Origin: an uncultured Clostridia bacterium
Lineage (GTDB): Bacteria > Bacillota > Clostridia > UBA1381
NCBI GenBank assembly: GCA_944393255.1
Contig: CALXZP010000056.1
Coordinates: forward strand, 1-64,000
DNA length: 64,000 bases
Direction: 5' to 3'
The notes below the pieces were generated by a model, which ran no database searches, was not told the origin of the DNA, and saw nothing but the letters and a program-made list of their open reading frames with translations. Made by a program: the position numbers and the translations under genes. Positions 63,459 through 64,000 of this stretch are shown one piece after another. Numbering within the stretch: the stretch's first letter is position 1; the number at the start of each line of letters is the position of its first letter.

Positions 63459-64000
63459 ATGGCTGGAGTAACAAAACACATATTTGACCACGAGATTAAT
63501 GATATTATCAAAATGTGGTCTCAACAGATTAAAACTTTACAACCTATTCTTCCCCAAGAATACACGGAAGAGGATGTAATAGAATTATTAAAAAAGTACT
63601 ATCCGCATGAGTGGAAAGCAGTGGATGACAAATATTTGTATTACAAAACGAAGGATAAATATATAAAGAAACACTTTGGGAAAAAACGTTATAAAATGGA
63701 TGAACCGGAGGTTTTGCTTAAAAAAGTCTCCACATTTAAAAAAATAATGTCTCATGATTATAAAACAATATGGGAAAATAACTATTCAAAAGATGTGCAG
63801 GCTGCAGCTCAAAGGGCGTTAAGGGCTAAGAGGGAACCTAAAATCGAAAGAGTTAATCTTAAAATTGAAAAAGCGTTAAAGAAAACTCAACAAGTTACAC
63901 CGGCGTTTATTGACAAACTAATAGGTTTGTATGAGAGAAAAACCACAACGCAAAAAGATAAAGTATATATTCTTCTTGAACTTAAAAAGTATTACAGCCC
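63459..64000 (+). CDS. Unidentified protein, runs off the right edge
   Basis: Open frame of at least 180 codons from ATG 63459, no stop within the window. The start MAGVTKHIFDHEINDIIKMW is followed by a Lys/Tyr/Glu-rich sequence with several YYP and KYY runs, a helical basic middle (QRALRAKREPKIERVNLKIE) and an edge cut at KKYYS. No RBS better than AAAGAAAG. AT-rich like the preceding genes, so the last gene of the same acquired segment or of the same operon. No family recognised. Confidence 0.7.
   Translation, partial: MAGVTKHIFDHEINDIIKMWSQQIKTLQPILPQEYTEEDVIELLKKYYPHEWKAVDDKYLYYKTKDKYIKKHFGKKRYKMDEPEVLLKKVSTFKKIMSHDYKTIWENNYSKDVQAAAQRALRAKREPKIERVNLKIEKALKKTQQVTPAFIDKLIGLYERKTTTQKDKVYILLELKKYYS

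Noticed and set aside
1..64000. TAG reassigned as a sense codon in this organism
   Set aside because: Genes with confident ends (rseP, hrcA, csoR-type, the sortase, spoIIAA, the HigA-like gene) stop at TAG.

Overview
The window is a stretch of a spore-forming Clostridia chromosome (Bacillota), probably an Oscillospirales/Eubacteriales gut lineage. The support is the gene content and order (yqfC-yqfD-phoH-ybeY-dgk-era-recO; pyrH-frr-uppS-cdsA-dxr-rseP-ispG; hrcA-grpE-dnaK-dnaJ; spoIIAA-spoIIAB-sigF), sporulation genes (ylbJ, yqfC, yqfD, spoIIA), a class B sortase, AGGAGG-type ribosome binding sites and frequent TTG starts. Most of the window is GC-rich. Three stretches are visibly AT-richer: about 29.6-30.1 kb, 53.7-55.3 kb and 62.1 kb to the end.

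Layout. 0-9.4 kb: an RpiB-like isomerase and YlbJ on the minus strand, then the yqfC-to-recO run, rpsT, and pyrH-frr. 9.4-16 kb: uppS, cdsA, dxr, rseP, ispG, aroQ and an M24 peptidase, joining lipid, isoprenoid and envelope precursor synthesis. 16-24 kb: efp, a CD1247-type acidic protein, hemW, and a CIRCE-controlled heat-shock operon. 24.1-27.8 kb: a compact run of a HisD homologue, a HisB homologue, a HAD phosphatase and a lone fumarase beta subunit. The two His-type proteins carry substitutions at metal-binding positions and no other his gene is present. 28-38 kb: murI, csoR, a DUF3791 gene pair, a P1B-type metal ATPase behind a promoter carrying CsoR-like operators, yhbY, a nadD-yqeK fusion, rsfS, leuS and sseB. 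37.7-45 kb (minus strand): a XRE regulator, a heptad-repeat protein, an HD hydrolase, a znuA/znuC/znuB zinc importer and polA. 45.5-53.2 kb: htrA, a sortase substrate plus its sortase, the spoIIA operon, a pyridoxal kinase-like gene, TIGR04076 and an FNT-family channel. 53.6-58.9 kb: a glycan-related locus that looks damaged (an in-frame amber codon in a secreted protein, a short peptide gene, and a GH127 enzyme whose 5' end is missing). 59-61 kb: two type II toxin-antitoxin modules. 62.1-64 kb: an AT-rich operon with a DUF3990 (ADP-ribosyltransferase-like) candidate toxin and small partner genes, running off the edge.

The most unusual signals are: (1) the DUF3990/DUF3791 operon at the right edge, whose two small downstream genes have gapless homologues forming a separate pair at 29.7 kb in swapped order; (2) a roughly 255-bp interspersed element present three times in the same orientation, with imperfect terminal inverted repeats and an internal hairpin showing compensatory changes; (3) the HisD-like/HisB-like/HAD/fumarase-beta cluster with remodelled active sites; (4) the amber-interrupted and 5'-truncated genes of the GH127 locus. 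No rRNA, tRNA or CRISPR array was recognised. All assignments come from reading motifs and context; no database search was run.
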